From Schizochytrium sp. TIO01 (taxonomy: Eukaryota > Sar > Bigyra > Thraustochytrida > Thraustochytriidae), in contig SMSO01000036.1 of the NCBI GenBank assembly GCA_004764695.1, forward strand, positions 1,880,001-1,944,000: DNA of 64,000 nt. The letters are read 5' to 3'. The notes beneath the pieces were generated by a model that worked only from the letters and a program-made list of their open reading frames with translations, did no database searches and was not told the origin of the DNA. A program made the translations under genes and the position numbers. Numbering within the stretch: position 1 is the first letter of the stretch; every line of letters starts with the position of its first letter. Shown here in pieces: positions 10,790 to 22,184 of the stretch.

Positions 10790-12565
10790 ATTCAGAATGC
10801 GCATTTTCGGGTCTGCATTTCTTCCCCCAGCGTATGTGCCAAATCTTCTGTCAACCTTGCAAATAAGTGTCGTTCTGATGACTTCCACAATACATGCCTT
10901 TTCTCTCTTGCATTCTAATCTACACATTCATCGGAGCGGCAGCAAAAGGTTCGTGATATAATGTACTGATGCACGATTCGGTTTTGGCCTTTTCGGCCAT
11001 TTAGGGGGAGGTCCTTTGTAGTGTATACGACTTGATCATTTCATTTCACAGGCTACCTAACCTTTTTGGGAATGAAGCCAGATTAATTCTCTCACAGGCC
11101 CCACATTCAATTTAACATTCGTAAATCATGAAACTACTACCTTACTTCTTTCACATTTCTGTTCCATTCTGTTTTGCGAACCAGTTGCTTGGTAGGTACC
11201 TACTTACTTTCCTCGCAACCATAATTGACCATGAAGTATCACACAGGGTCAACCAATCGACAGAGTAGTATTTTTTTTTTTTCCAAGGCTTGTGGTGTCC
11301 TATATACTACGGGAAGAACTCTTTGCCCTTCTCAAATTCTTGCGTCCCAACCTCGATAAGATGCTAGTGCTAGCAGTAGGGCAAGTGCTTAATGAGTGCT
11401 TATGACGATTTGTATTTCCATTGAAGATATTTTTCATATAAATTATCTATTCGCAAAAACTGCAGTTTCATCACAAGGGAGTCAGACTCAACGCTTGAAA
11501 CACCTTCCTCAAGATGCTGCTGTATCTCTAGGCTATGTTTTCTCAGCGTCTCACAGATTGTAGTACTTCACCGCACCTGGCCAAATCTTGCCAAAAGGTT
11601 TCCTGCATATAAGCATAATAGGATCGTGCTGAGAGTACCAATGTCGATATGATATGATTTCACTGTTACAATTGGTAAAGCAGGCAGTAAAATGGTAAAA
11701 GCTCATGCCATCCATGGCACGAGCGGTCCAGATCTAATTCGATGCGCCATACATACCATATGAAGGAGCTGCACTACTCGACGTTGAACATGTATTGACG
11801 ATCCATCTGTCATGCCGCACCGTCGGAGCATGCCACACCGTCGGAGCATGCCACCTACCACGCATTCCTCTTCCAGCTAGTTCAACAAGAATCAGGATTG
11901 TCCTCGCAAGTAAGTGAATCACATGGTCCGTCCACTCCTTCTCATGATCATGACGAAGAGCCGTCGGACTCAACGGTACTAGCCTCCTCTGTCCCGCCTT
12001 AACACTGGCTAACCCCCTCATATTGCAAATACGGGTGTGAATTCACAATAAGGCGCTTTGCGAGCACTCTTCCTTCCGCTCATGGCGCAGTGTAATCCTT
12101 GGTGAAATCTGCCGCTCCGTCTCCTTGCAAAGCACTCTGAGAGACTTTGCCAAACGTATTCGCGATCTGCACCTGAAGACACTTGTACCCGGCTCTTTTG
12201 ACTGCTTTCCGTGGCTCTAGAGGTTTCCGTGGCGTGTCTCTGGCGTCGATTTCGAGGATTTCAAGCCAAGCTTGGCCCCTTTCGACGAATTTCTGACCTC
12301 CATTTCACGCCCGCCCCCTAGCCTTTAAGGCATGCGGTGACTAGTCAGTGGCGTAGGAGGGGGCCGCGCGGAAACGAAAGAAAAGCTTTGGTAGAAAGGT
12401 TTTGCGGCGGAGGGATTGATACAAGAACTAGGACTCGACTTGGGAGGGAGCAGGCGTGGGCGGGAGGGTGAGGGGCGTGGAGGTTGCGGATAAGATGCAG
12501 GAAAGGCTCGAGGAAAGGCGGCATGACTCTGAAGACGGCAGAACGGGAACTCTGAGGCAGTGAGG
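10790..12565. other. intergenic between EF-hand and carrier genes
   Basis: Holds the 3' UTR of the EF-hand gene and the upstream region of the carrier. A palindrome GTAGGTACCTAC is at 11192-11203 and an 18-bp tandem duplication at 11818-11853. A 65-codon plus-strand frame without an ATG (about 11797-12001, His/Ser/Pro-rich) crosses the duplication; it could be an exon or chance. The stretch 12040-12330 is GC-richer and probably belongs to the carrier promoter. Confidence 0.5.
11818..11853 (+). repeat. 18-bp perfect tandem duplication
   Basis: Two adjacent copies of caccgtcggagcatgcca. The repeat keeps a reading frame open on the plus strand, but no gene is established here. Confidence 0.9.
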
Positions 12566-13516
12566 ATGGAGATTCTGGGCTCGAAGCTCGCTCTGAGCAA
12601 CGCCCTGAGCGGCGCCGCCGCCGATGCGTTCTCCTCGGCGGCACTGTACCCTCTGGATGTGGTCAAGGTCCAGATGCAGGCGAGCAAGACGCACTCGCTG
12701 TACGATGTAATGAAGCACCTTATGGAGCACCCTTCGGAGGCTTACAAGGGTTTGCAGACAAAGATTGTGGCAAGTGTGCAACAGAAGTTCCAATACTTTT
12801 ATGTCTACGCTCTGCTCAGACAGCTCTATGCGATCCGCACGGGGCAGAAACCTGGTGCTCTTGTGGATCTCGTCATTGGATACCTCTCTGCCCTCGAGGG
12901 TCTTGGCACTACGATGCCTTTTGAGGTCGTCAATACTCGTATTATCACCACTCGCAAGGTCCACAAGGACGAGAAACCGCCTGGGTTCTGGGAAACCTTC
13001 AACGAGATTCTCGAGAAAGAAGGCGCAAAATCCTTCTACAGGACACTCCCGGCAAGCATGATCCTTTGCATCAACCCTGCCATCACCTATGTCGTCTTCG
13101 AGGAGCTCAAGTCGAGGATTCTGGAAAGAGCTCATAGTGGATCACAAGTGCTCACCACGGCACAAGCCCTTGTGGTTGGTGTAATCTCGAAGAGTATCGC
13201 GTCGATTGTGACGTTTCCGTTCATTCGTGCAAAGGTGCTGATGAGTGTCTGGAAGAAGAGCCACGATATGCATCTTGAGGAGGAGCGCAAACGTGGTATT
13301 GAGCCGACTGAGGAAGAGCTCAACCGCCAAACACCTGGTCTGATTGCCACAATGGAGGCGGTTCTTCAGAACGAGGGCGTCCTGGGCCTCTACAAGGGTC
13401 TGGGCGCAACCCTTTTCAAGGGCGTTAGCAATGCCGCTCTCATGCTTGCAGTCAAGGAAAAAATTTACGTTGTTGTGCAAGCTTCCATCATGGGCTCGCA
13501 AAAGCAGGTGAAGTAG
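12566..13516 (+). CDS. mitochondrial carrier family protein, peroxisomal adenine-nucleotide type
   Basis: A 316-residue solute carrier with three repeats of two helices. Carrier signatures are YPLDVVKVQMQ in repeat 1, MPFEVVNTRI in repeat 2 and FPFIRAKVLMS in repeat 3. The N-T-R in repeat 2 and the A-K in repeat 3 resemble the peroxisomal branch (PMP34/ANT1/PXN), which exchanges ATP, NAD or CoA with the cytosol. Repeat-linking helices include GLLGLYKG-type matches (VLGLYKGLGATLFKG). No N-terminal presequence is present. The start is taken at ATG 12566 because the in-frame codon 6 bases upstream is GTG. The substrate cannot be fixed from sequence, and a mitochondrial location is possible. Confidence 0.88.
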   Translation: MEILGSKLALSNALSGAAADAFSSAALYPLDVVKVQMQASKTHSLYDVMKHLMEHPSEAYKGLQTKIVASVQQKFQYFYVYALLRQLYAIRTGQKPGALVDLVIGYLSALEGLGTTMPFEVVNTRIITTRKVHKDEKPPGFWETFNEILEKEGAKSFYRTLPASMILCINPAITYVVFEELKSRILERAHSGSQVLTTAQALVVGVISKSIASIVTFPFIRAKVLMSVWKKSHDMHLEEERKRGIEPTEEELNRQTPGLIATMEAVLQNEGVLGLYKGLGATLFKGVSNAALMLAVKEKIYVVVQASIMGSQKQVK

Positions 13517-15125
13517 GCCTATCTTTTTGATTCAGAAGCTAAGACGCACTGCTGACAATCCATACATTCTGAGCAAACCTATTTTATTTTGAATCCAGTA
13601 ATTCGACTACAAGCGACCCATGATATCCCAATTTTGTCATTTCTTGACCGATCAACTTATCAATAGCTCAGCAAAAGCAGCAAATAAAAGGTTGGGTACG
13701 ATCGGTCGGGTAATCTAGCTAGATGCCAAGATATTTTCTTCTTTCTTCAATTTGTACCCGTCTCCTTCTTCATCATCATTCTCTTTCCCTCTCGATACTC
13801 CTTTTCTCTTGCAAGCTTTGCTTGGTTGCTTTAGACTTTAGAGATTGCTGGCATTTCTTAAGGCTTTTTGAGAAAAGATACCCCAACCTCGTTTTACTTG
13901 AAGACATGTTGCGGTAGTAAACTTTACATAAACGTTATAATAATGAAGGGGGAAAAAAGTGTCCGTGAAGAGGTACACTTAAGACATATTTGAGAATCAA
14001 TGTCACATTTGAATATATTCTAATTTGAGCGACTCGTAGAATTGACATATATCTTGTACTGCCTTAAATTGACGAGGGTATGGCAGAACAGCCTTTCAGC
14101 CTTTCAATACCCGTTGCCTTGACAAGTCGAGCACAACTCTCAAATATGTCAGAATTACAGAAGACGGACAGTTTGCTGAAGTGACGCGTTAAGCACAATT
14201 AGAAAATACATTTTGCTGGCCGTTGCAGTTTCTTTCGCGAGCGTGGTATCTTGCCCAAAGTCATACTATTATTACGTACGCACTCTAGATTGCAAGCTAG
14301 TCATCTGGATGATCAAATTTGTGTTGCTCAAGGCCAGCCAGCTACGAACAGAGCTTCGAGTTAGCTACCTTTTGTCTTCTATTCTTTAAGTTGTTCTTGT
14401 TGAGTTTGATATGTAAGCTGTCCTGCGTTTAAAATTCCTTAATATAGTTGAGCGCTGATTGGTTTCGCATTGGAATTAGTAGTACCAGGTACTCTATATA
14501 TTCTTCGACTGAGAGATCCTATGAATAGCCCACCTGGTATCGCGATGGCTCCACAGTAGTTTGATTGCTACGAGTCCCAACTTTTATGCTGGCGCGTTGC
14601 ATGACCTGCCATAGTTTAGGCTCCCTGAGGGGGTGTACGTAGTAATACGAATGATGTCAAGGACGAAAACTTGCTGCTTACAAGATGGGCTTAGTCGAAG
14701 CGTAGTAGTTTGGTTTGGAAAGAGATATGGTACATCTTTGTTTTAAAGTGCTGCAATTACTTACAGCTTGTCAATGGTTTGCGAGCAGGTACCTTTCTCA
14801 CTAATATGTTACCACCATAGTAATGAATAACAAAGTGTTCCGAGCATGTTAAGAAGAGAGGTTGACAGTTTGCCTTGAGGCTATAGAAATGAGGTTGGCC
14901 CTATGGCTTCGCAAGTATCAAAGAATGCTCTTACGCAGAAATGTGAGTAATGAATGATTTTGTGAAGCAGCGCGTAAAGTAGTACATAGGTCCTACGAAG
15001 GTGTTAGCTAGCATATAATTATTATGTGAAAGACGGACCATCTTCGATCGACACCGTTTTGCGCAAAATAATTCCGTTCGGCAATACGTATGTGATGCAA
15101 CCAGCAGACTGATCAATCTCATTCG

Positions 15126-15707
15126 ATGTCCATCACAAAGACAGGAGCAAACGAGCAGGGTAGGTAAGTCTCTTCGGAATTCTCTTCTACGTATGAGTAG
15201 GTTAAAGCGACCTCAAAAGTTGAGTTTGTTTATTTTCCCTTTAAAGTTATTTTCTTTCTTTCATTCTTTTTCTATTGTATTCTAATTGGTGCGTCGGAGG
15301 TTTCAATTTAATTCACGCCCTCAATGGATCAACTTAAACCTGAACTTGCTGGCCTTCCTAAGTTGACCTTGATCGTGTGCGTGAACCTCGTTTCCCCCGA
15401 CACTCATGACGAAACAAAGATACCCATACCGTCACGAATTGGGTAGGGTCCATCAAGAAAGAGAAACCTTAATTAATTTGTTTTACTGGTATCGTTTTTT
15501 TCATCAGTGCATCAGAAAGTCCAACTGAGGATGTTGATTTTGACAGAGATGTTGAACTCGTGCTGCAGGTACAAGCAAGTTGAAGCAGGAATTCATGGAG
15601 TAATCGATAAGCTCTTGCGAATTTATGAAAGCATGATTCACGAAGGCAGCCAGTCTGCAAACTGGAGAGACGATAAGACCAGACAAGACAAGACACGGTT
15701 TAACTAA
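15126..15707 (+). CDS. possible small spliced gene
   Basis: An ATG-initiated short exon (15126-15163, MSITKTGANEQG) ends at a strong donor GTAAGT. One candidate acceptor is a pyrimidine-rich TCATCAG ending at 15503, which continues the frame into an acidic stretch (ASESPTEDVDFDRDVELVLQ). A second acceptor, TGCTGCAG ending at 15573, continues instead into a helical, 45-residue frame (YKQVEAGIHGVIDKLLRIYE) that stops at 15707. The two readings use different frames and only one can be right. No family is recognised. Confidence 0.27.
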
Positions 15708-16957
15708 CAAGGCTGGGGCCATTATACATTATACTTGGGAGCTGCTTCCGTGAAAAGTCGACAACGATATTACTTTTCTTTTTTCTAGTTTGCAGGATGC
15801 ATAAAAATTGATAGTATTTAAAACAAATTAACATTTGTTTTTAATTTAAAAAATTAACATTTGATTTTAAAAAATAAAATGAAGCGCTCCTGGGTGACCA
15901 TTTCCTTCTTTATAATTTCGACTCGCACATATTATCATTGTATGCTGCATCACACACTCTCTCTCAAGAAGCCTGAAAAGTTTGGCAAGCAACAAAGACA
16001 CAAGGACACGCGCTAGCCGAGTTGCTTCTTCGCTTTGCTTTGCAATACTAGGTAATAGTAAATCAGTTTGAGTTATGAGGCTGGGAAATGTTGGAACTCC
16101 TTTAAAGCTGTCGAGCAGACGTTTCACTATGCAAATTCACCGTTTTGCAAAACCTTCTATGTCAGCGAGAAGACAGAGCTTATTCCAAACCTGTCCCAAA
16201 ACGAGCCTTTGCTTATTCTGAATTAGAGAATCTATTTAGGTGGCACGTGACATTAAAGGTTTCTTCTCTTGCTTTTCTTGCATAGACGCTCCACAAGACG
16301 TTTATAAAGACCGCTATTTCCGCCGCTCGATTACCCACGTGAAAACCATGGTGGTTTCTATGAAACTTCATGTAACTAGACTATATCTCCTTTCACACAG
16401 CTGGTAGCCACTTACCTTACCAACAACTACGTATAGCAGCACACGAGAATCTCCAGCTCCTGTCACTGCGGATATGACCTGCCACGAGCGTGATCTTCGG
16501 CATCGTCGCACCTGCGTGTAAACTCATTAACGAAGATGATGATAGCTTTCAGTTTATTCATAGAAACGATCTCGAAACTCCCTCAGCAAATAAATAAACA
16601 ACACATTTGAAGAATTACCTTCATAATCATACGAGGCTGGTGTTGTATTCTTTAAGGAAAATAAAATTTCATCTTTTCTGGCATTGCAATTAGGATATGC
16701 ACTTTTGTCCAAGGTTGCCCGCCAGCCTGCTAGTCAGTCAGTGAATCTGCCGCTTGTACATTTATTATATTTTTATATCAAGGCAGGGCTAAGGCCAGTT
16801 AGATTTAGTTTCAAAGTTTGGACCCTCACGCCTGGCAGTCGGTGGAAAGTCCAATCAGACGCTTTTCAATAATTTAATTATAATACATTTACAATAGTAA
16901 AAAATGAAATAGACCTGCAATGCTATATTTTGGGTAAGTAGGTGCCTAGGCTCTTTG

Positions 16958-16990
16958 ATATATATATATATATATATGTATATGTATATA
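16958..16990. repeat. (TA)n microsatellite
   Basis: About 33 bases of alternating T and A with two interrupting G. Confidence 0.9.
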
Positions 16991-18343
16991 CTAAATAGGA
17001 AAGTTAAACTTCTATGAGTAAAATAGAAGGTCTATAATAATACCATGCAGTACATATATTTTTTAATAGTTTTTGTTTTGTTTTGTTTTTTTAAACTTAT
17101 ATGGGGCTGTACAATTATCAGATAAGGAACTTAAACTTACATATCAGGGATGTGAGCTTGTTATCCAGCACGTGCCACCATGGGCTAGAAAAGTAGAAAA
17201 GGCCGCCACCAGTGAGAATATATTATACGATCTGATTCAACTAAGTAGTTCACCTTTTGCTCGCTTTCTTATGTGCTAAGCTATTCTCCATCTCAGCTCA
17301 TGAAGTCTGTGAAGGTAAGTTCTTGAAGGTATCACAATTTGAGGTTGAAGAGCTCGTCTTGAGGCTGGCCTTTTTGGATCCTCTATTTTTCTTCCTGGGA
17401 TGATAAATGACAACATGGTGCGAAGAAACCAATGAGTCACCCAAATATATGCAACTGAGGATACTGAGTGGGTGAATGAGCGAGCCGGATTCTTTCTCCA
17501 GGTCGCAAATGTTGTCCCGCGCTGCCACGTCTGGATAACGAGTCTTCGGGAAAGCTTAGCTTTCGATGGTGCCCAATCGATGACAACTGACGATAGTCAC
17601 ATCATTGATCCTCATTCGTGATTCAACTCGATACGGAGGTACCTATTGGCTATTACATTACTGCTGATAATCAATCCATCGGAATCTGTGAGTCCTGCCA
17701 TACACACATCACCCGCGACCCAGCTAGCACACACCTAACATTATCTATAGCAGTGCGCTTGCACCGTGCACCCATACACACCTTTTTCCCTCTCTCCCGC
17801 TGGGTCCTTTATATTTTGTAGTGAATTGAAGACTCTGTTAGGAACTACCAAAGGGAAGAATCATGGCAGTAGTAGTGCTCTGCTCCTCCTCCCGGCGCAG
17901 TTTATTCTTGCACTTGCAGTCCTTCTGAGGACACCACAGGATCAGGTTGCTGGAGAAGAGAAGAGATGCTGTGTTTCCTTCTCGAGAGGGCATAGGCAGC
18001 AAGTATGTGAGGGATCCTCTTGAAAGTCAGCCATCATCAGGCGCTGTTTCATTTAATTAATATTTACTTTTAAAGTAAGAGAATTCGAAATGGAAAGAAG
18101 AAGGAACTTGAAAAAACTAAAGAGAGACTTTAAGCGAGAAGTAACAATTCTCGCTCAAGCTTAATAATCCTCATCCGAGTCTTTCTCAGGAACAGTAGGA
18201 CGTCCTGAGCGAACTATAGTTGGCCTGCGGAAACGCAGTTTTATTTTGTGGGCGCAGCTCGGCAGCGGTCGCAAGCTCGTGCATGGTGCAGTAGAACTCA
18301 CGTAAGCAGGCAACTAACCCCGCTCCCGCGCGAGGAGGCAGAT

Positions 18344-18381
18344 AGTTAGTGTTAGTTAGTTAGTTAGTTAGTCAGTTAGTA
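18344..18381. repeat. (TTAG)n microsatellite
   Basis: Roughly eight TTAG units with two variants. The same unit recurs near 28967, 35051 and 62433. Confidence 0.85.
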
Positions 18382-18653
18382 AGTTGGTGACTGCCATAAC
18401 TCAGTCAATTTCTTTCTATAAAGTTTATGGTTCTGACCTGAGCTTTAATGGTGAAAAGCTCTCTAGTGTGCATGAAGGTCTATGCGTGTATGAATGCAGG
18501 GATGTGGGCTGGGGTAGCCAGAGGGCCCGTGGCTTCTCTGATGCTCTTGTGCAGGTCTGCAGGTATATATTGATGAACTCAGGTTGGTGTACGAGGCACC
18601 GTGTTGTGGCGAAAATCAATTCTAGCACCACTCGGAAAGACCAGCTTTTGATT

Positions 18654-18720
18654 TGAAAGAAAAAGAAAAAGAAAAGAAAAGAAGAAAAAGAAAAAGAAAA
18701 AGAAAAAGAAAAGAGAAATA
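18654..18720. repeat. 66-base purine tract
   Basis: Uninterrupted G/A run made of GAAAAA and GAAAA units. Read on the minus strand it is a pyrimidine tract followed within 12 bases by AG, the arrangement of a 3' splice site, but no spliced gene could be completed around it. Confidence 0.85.
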
Positions 18721-20327
18721 GTATATCCCAGAACCTCGTTGTATGCAAGTAGTAAACGTGCTGCTGCACGTGGCGCATGTGCGAGACGAAGTTCGCTCGA
18801 GCAGAGCCGAACCAGAGCGCTTTGAGCGATACAAGCTCGCACAAGGCAAGTCAGGGACGCCGGATAGATACTCCTAGGCTTTTCAACCACTTTATGTGCT
18901 AGATGACAAGAAGTTACACAGTACATATTATCTGGCGAAGCAAACTCTGACATGATAATTGTTATTGCTGGTACTTCAAGTTAGTAATATTTTCCTTTTT
19001 AAAGTTTGTAACTCTTTTTTCTATGTCCTTTTTAAATTGAAAGTAACAACTTGAATTAAAAGCGCGCAAAAAAAAAGAGAAAAAATATCAATTGCGCATG
19101 TGATGATGATCTTGCGCAAATGAGAAGTACTTGTAGGAGAATAGCACTTGTAGTTCTCCAAATTGAGCCCTTTCACCTGCAGACTAGGCACACTCTCATC
19201 ATTCTGGGTAATGAAATACTATAAGTTGTCATCTTGTTTTCCTTGCACCTGGAGATGCACCACCACAAGGTATAACATAAAGATTTTTTTAAAGTTGTTA
19301 TAAATTTTAAAAATAAGATGGTTCATTTGTATTTTAGTCATGGGAAAGAGCGAAAGTCCATTCCAAACTGTGACTTTAGAAGGCAGGACAAGTTTTTTTA
19401 TAAGAAACGCTTAATCAATATTCGAAAGTCGCAGACAAATCAAGGTGCTATCAGCTGCGATACCGCCATATCAGACAGTAGAAGATATTGGGCAAGAAAT
19501 AAGGAGACAAGTCGGAGAGATCTACTCTATACTACAGGAACCTACTACTATTAGACAATAAAAATGTTTCTTGAACAAAAATACTTATAAAATCGTTTTT
19601 CAACATCTACCTCTCACTTTCACAAAACCACTAGAGTAATTGTTATATCACCAATAGGCTTTGCTGTCGGTGTGTTCTGTTTAAAATAATACATTCTGCT
19701 CATTTCTTTGAGGCCTGAGGAAATAAAAAGTTTTGAACAATGACGAATTGGGAGAAGAAGAGAGAAAGAAACTAAAGAAGAAATACACTCCTTCCTGGCT
19801 CTAGCTCCGTCGCTCGCGGGGCGTGTCTGCATTTCACAATCTCTGAGTCGGGCTAGCCAGGTCGTTAGCTGGTAGGCCAGGGCCCGCAGGCTGGTAGGCG
19901 GCCGCGGAGGTCGGCTCTCGCTCGGATTATCAGTGGCTCGTCTCGCTCGCTCGCTCCATCACATCGCTTGCTCCATCCAAACATCCGTCTTTTCTGGTTT
20001 CTGAAGTAGGCTATTGGCAGTGATTGCAGTTGGCGCGGGTGCACGCTGCCTTCAAAGCTGTCTCAATCTCACTGTCAGTGAACGGTAAGAAAGGCTCACT
20101 TGCCTGATTGATCTTGATTGACTCGTTATCACTTGTACCTGAGATTACGGGAGCAAGCATCCGTTTGCTGATCTCCACATTATACTATTCCGGCGAAATC
20201 AAGTCAAAGAACTCATAAGTGAACAACCTCGTTGAGTTTTGGAAAAGGGAAACAAAACATCATTTTGCTCTTGAGAACCGAATATCAACATAAAGACATC
20301 TCTAAGAGCATTTAGGTGCCCACTGAA

Positions 20328-22184
20328 ATGGACGAAATCCAAGACTGCATTGCCGATGCGCAGTTCGGCGAGGTGCTGCGAGGACGTGAGACCACGAGGC
20401 CCAATGCTCGTATCACCACCCCCCCGCCTGACTTTGACCCAATGGAGTTTGCACAGGAGCGTAAAATGGACATGAGCTTCTGCGTGACCCACCCGGTCGG
20501 TGTGTACATTCTCTCACGTGAGTTCCCTGAGTCCAAGCCAATCTATAAGTTCCTCGAGGCGCTTCATGACCTCAAAAAACTCGATTACCCTTCTGTCGAG
20601 GAGTACTTGCAAATGCTTGATGTTGCACGCCAGCTACCCGAGGACTACCGTGTTCAGGTGAGAGATCTCGCCACAACAGTGACTACATTGGTCCTACCTC
20701 ATTTGCAGAGTACACCAAACATGATGAAGTCCAAATCAAATGGTACCCAAGAGAACTCTGTAGATGAAACCACTGTGGTTGTGAGCGTGACTATCGATGA
20801 TGACGATGATGTACTCGATCTCGATGCGGATGGCACCGATGACGAAGACAAATCTAGCGATGTTCAGAGTGAACGAACTTCAGATGCAGAGCTTGCGCGG
20901 AAGTGTAAGAGTTTAACCCGCCAGCGTACAATGAACAAGAATATGACTGTTGACCAGCTTGAGCACCTCAAGGCAGACTTACTTCGTGCTGAGGAGTCAA
21001 ACTGGGCTCTCTTCACAACATCCGAGGCCTTTATTCGGCTTGTTAATATTATGTGGTATTGTGAACAACCCATCGAGCTTGACCAGTTTAACATCTTCCG
21101 AGACCTTGGACGTGGAGCTTTTGGCGTTGTGGCAGGTGCCAAGTTCCGTGCTACCGGTGCACTTTTGGCTCTGAAGTGTATGAACAAAAAGCTTGTCAAA
21201 GGCAAAAATGCTTTGAAGCTCGTCAAGACTGAACGTGATGTTCTTGCCAAGCTCGGTGAGCACCCATCAACCTTTACAGTGTACGTTCAGTATGCCTTTA
21301 CCGACCGCGACAACTTTTACCTTGCTCTACCGCTTTGTTCAGGTGGTGATCTTCAGTATCACCTTGCCGTTGAGCGTTATTTTGAGCCGGAGCGTGCTCG
21401 TTACCACATTGCCGAAGTTGTCCTTGGCATTGAGCACCTGCATAGCCTAGGGATTGTCTATCGTGACTTGAAACCAGATAACATCCTCCTTGACGAAAAT
21501 GGGCATTGTCGCATTTCCGACATGGGTCTTGCAATTGTTACAAACGGCAGACATCTCCGAGGTCGCGCAGGTACGCCGGGCTACTGGGCACCTGAGATGC
21601 TCACTAAAAAGCGCTACTCTTTCCCAGTAGACTGGTGGAGTCTTGGATGTGTACTTTACGAGCTGCTTTCTGGAAGGTGTCCATTCTCAAAGCTCAACAC
21701 CAAAATGGAACGCGACGAAGCTACACTTCAGTGGGAAATTACGTACCCAGAGAAGCTTGGCTGTGGTGTAGGTGGTGAGGTGCGCCCATTTCCTGATGAT
21801 GCAAAGGCTTTCCTTGAACGCCTCTTAGTACGCGATAAGAACAAGCGTCTTGGTGCATCAGAGCGTGGTGCCGAGGAAGTCAAGGAGGATACCTATTTTA
21901 CTGGTCTTGACTGGGCTAAACTTGCACGTAAAGATATTACTCCACCCTGGGTGCCAAAGCGTGAGCAGATTCATGCCTTTAACCAGAGTGACCTAGATGG
22001 CAAGGCCAACGAGCATGACTACCGCAAGATCAAACTCACCCCAGAAGATGATCTTGCAGATTTCGACTACACCTCTTCTCTCAAGCATGAGGAGGATCTT
22101 GTAGAGGTTCTCAAGCTTGAAGATGAGGGAAAGCTTACCTACCTTCAGCGTGGCGACCAAGCAGCGTGTTGCACGCTCTCATAG
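20328..22184 (+). CDS. G-protein-coupled-receptor-kinase-like AGC kinase with CaaX box
   Basis: A 618-residue protein in GRK order. An N-terminal RGS-like half-domain (about 45-130; SFCVTHPVGVYILSREFPE and FLEALHDLKK) is split by an acidic insert at about 150-190. The kinase domain runs from about 250 to 530: G-loop GRGAFGVV near 261, ATP-binding K283, YRDLKPDN with D380, and metal-binding D398 in DMG (GRKs carry DLG). The APE-like segment is GYWAPEM. An AGC C-tail follows. The last four residues are CTLS, a CaaX prenylation motif like the CVLS end of vertebrate GRK1, which predicts farnesylation and membrane attachment. The substrate is expected to be an activated seven-helix receptor. ATG 20328 is chosen; the upstream in-frame codon at 20316 is GTG. 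Confidence 0.93.
   Translation: MDEIQDCIADAQFGEVLRGRETTRPNARITTPPPDFDPMEFAQERKMDMSFCVTHPVGVYILSREFPESKPIYKFLEALHDLKKLDYPSVEEYLQMLDVARQLPEDYRVQVRDLATTVTTLVLPHLQSTPNMMKSKSNGTQENSVDETTVVVSVTIDDDDDVLDLDADGTDDEDKSSDVQSERTSDAELARKCKSLTRQRTMNKNMTVDQLEHLKADLLRAEESNWALFTTSEAFIRLVNIMWYCEQPIELDQFNIFRDLGRGAFGVVAGAKFRATGALLALKCMNKKLVKGKNALKLVKTERDVLAKLGEHPSTFTVYVQYAFTDRDNFYLALPLCSGGDLQYHLAVERYFEPERARYHIAEVVLGIEHLHSLGIVYRDLKPDNILLDENGHCRISDMGLAIVTNGRHLRGRAGTPGYWAPEMLTKKRYSFPVDWWSLGCVLYELLSGRCPFSKLNTKMERDEATLQWEITYPEKLGCGVGGEVRPFPDDAKAFLERLLVRDKNKRLGASERGAEEVKEDTYFTGLDWAKLARKDITPPWVPKREQIHAFNQSDLDGKANEHDYRKIKLTPEDDLADFDYTSSLKHEEDLVEVLKLEDEGKLTYLQRGDQAACCTLS

Larger units (their letters stand above)
13517..20327. 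other. 6.8 kb gene-poor region
   Basis: The longest gap. It is AT-rich and contains a (TA)n tract at 16958-16990, (TTAG)n at 18344-18381 and a purine tract at 18654-18720. A possible small spliced gene starts at 15126. Other open stretches (15867-16127 minus, 17618-17821 plus, 18425-18660 minus) have coding-like composition but no recognisable homology. A short minus-strand frame at about 18160-18300 ends in an acidic tail and may be a terminal exon. The GC-rich segment 19800-20100 looks like the promoter and 5' UTR of the GRK gene. Confidence 0.5.
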
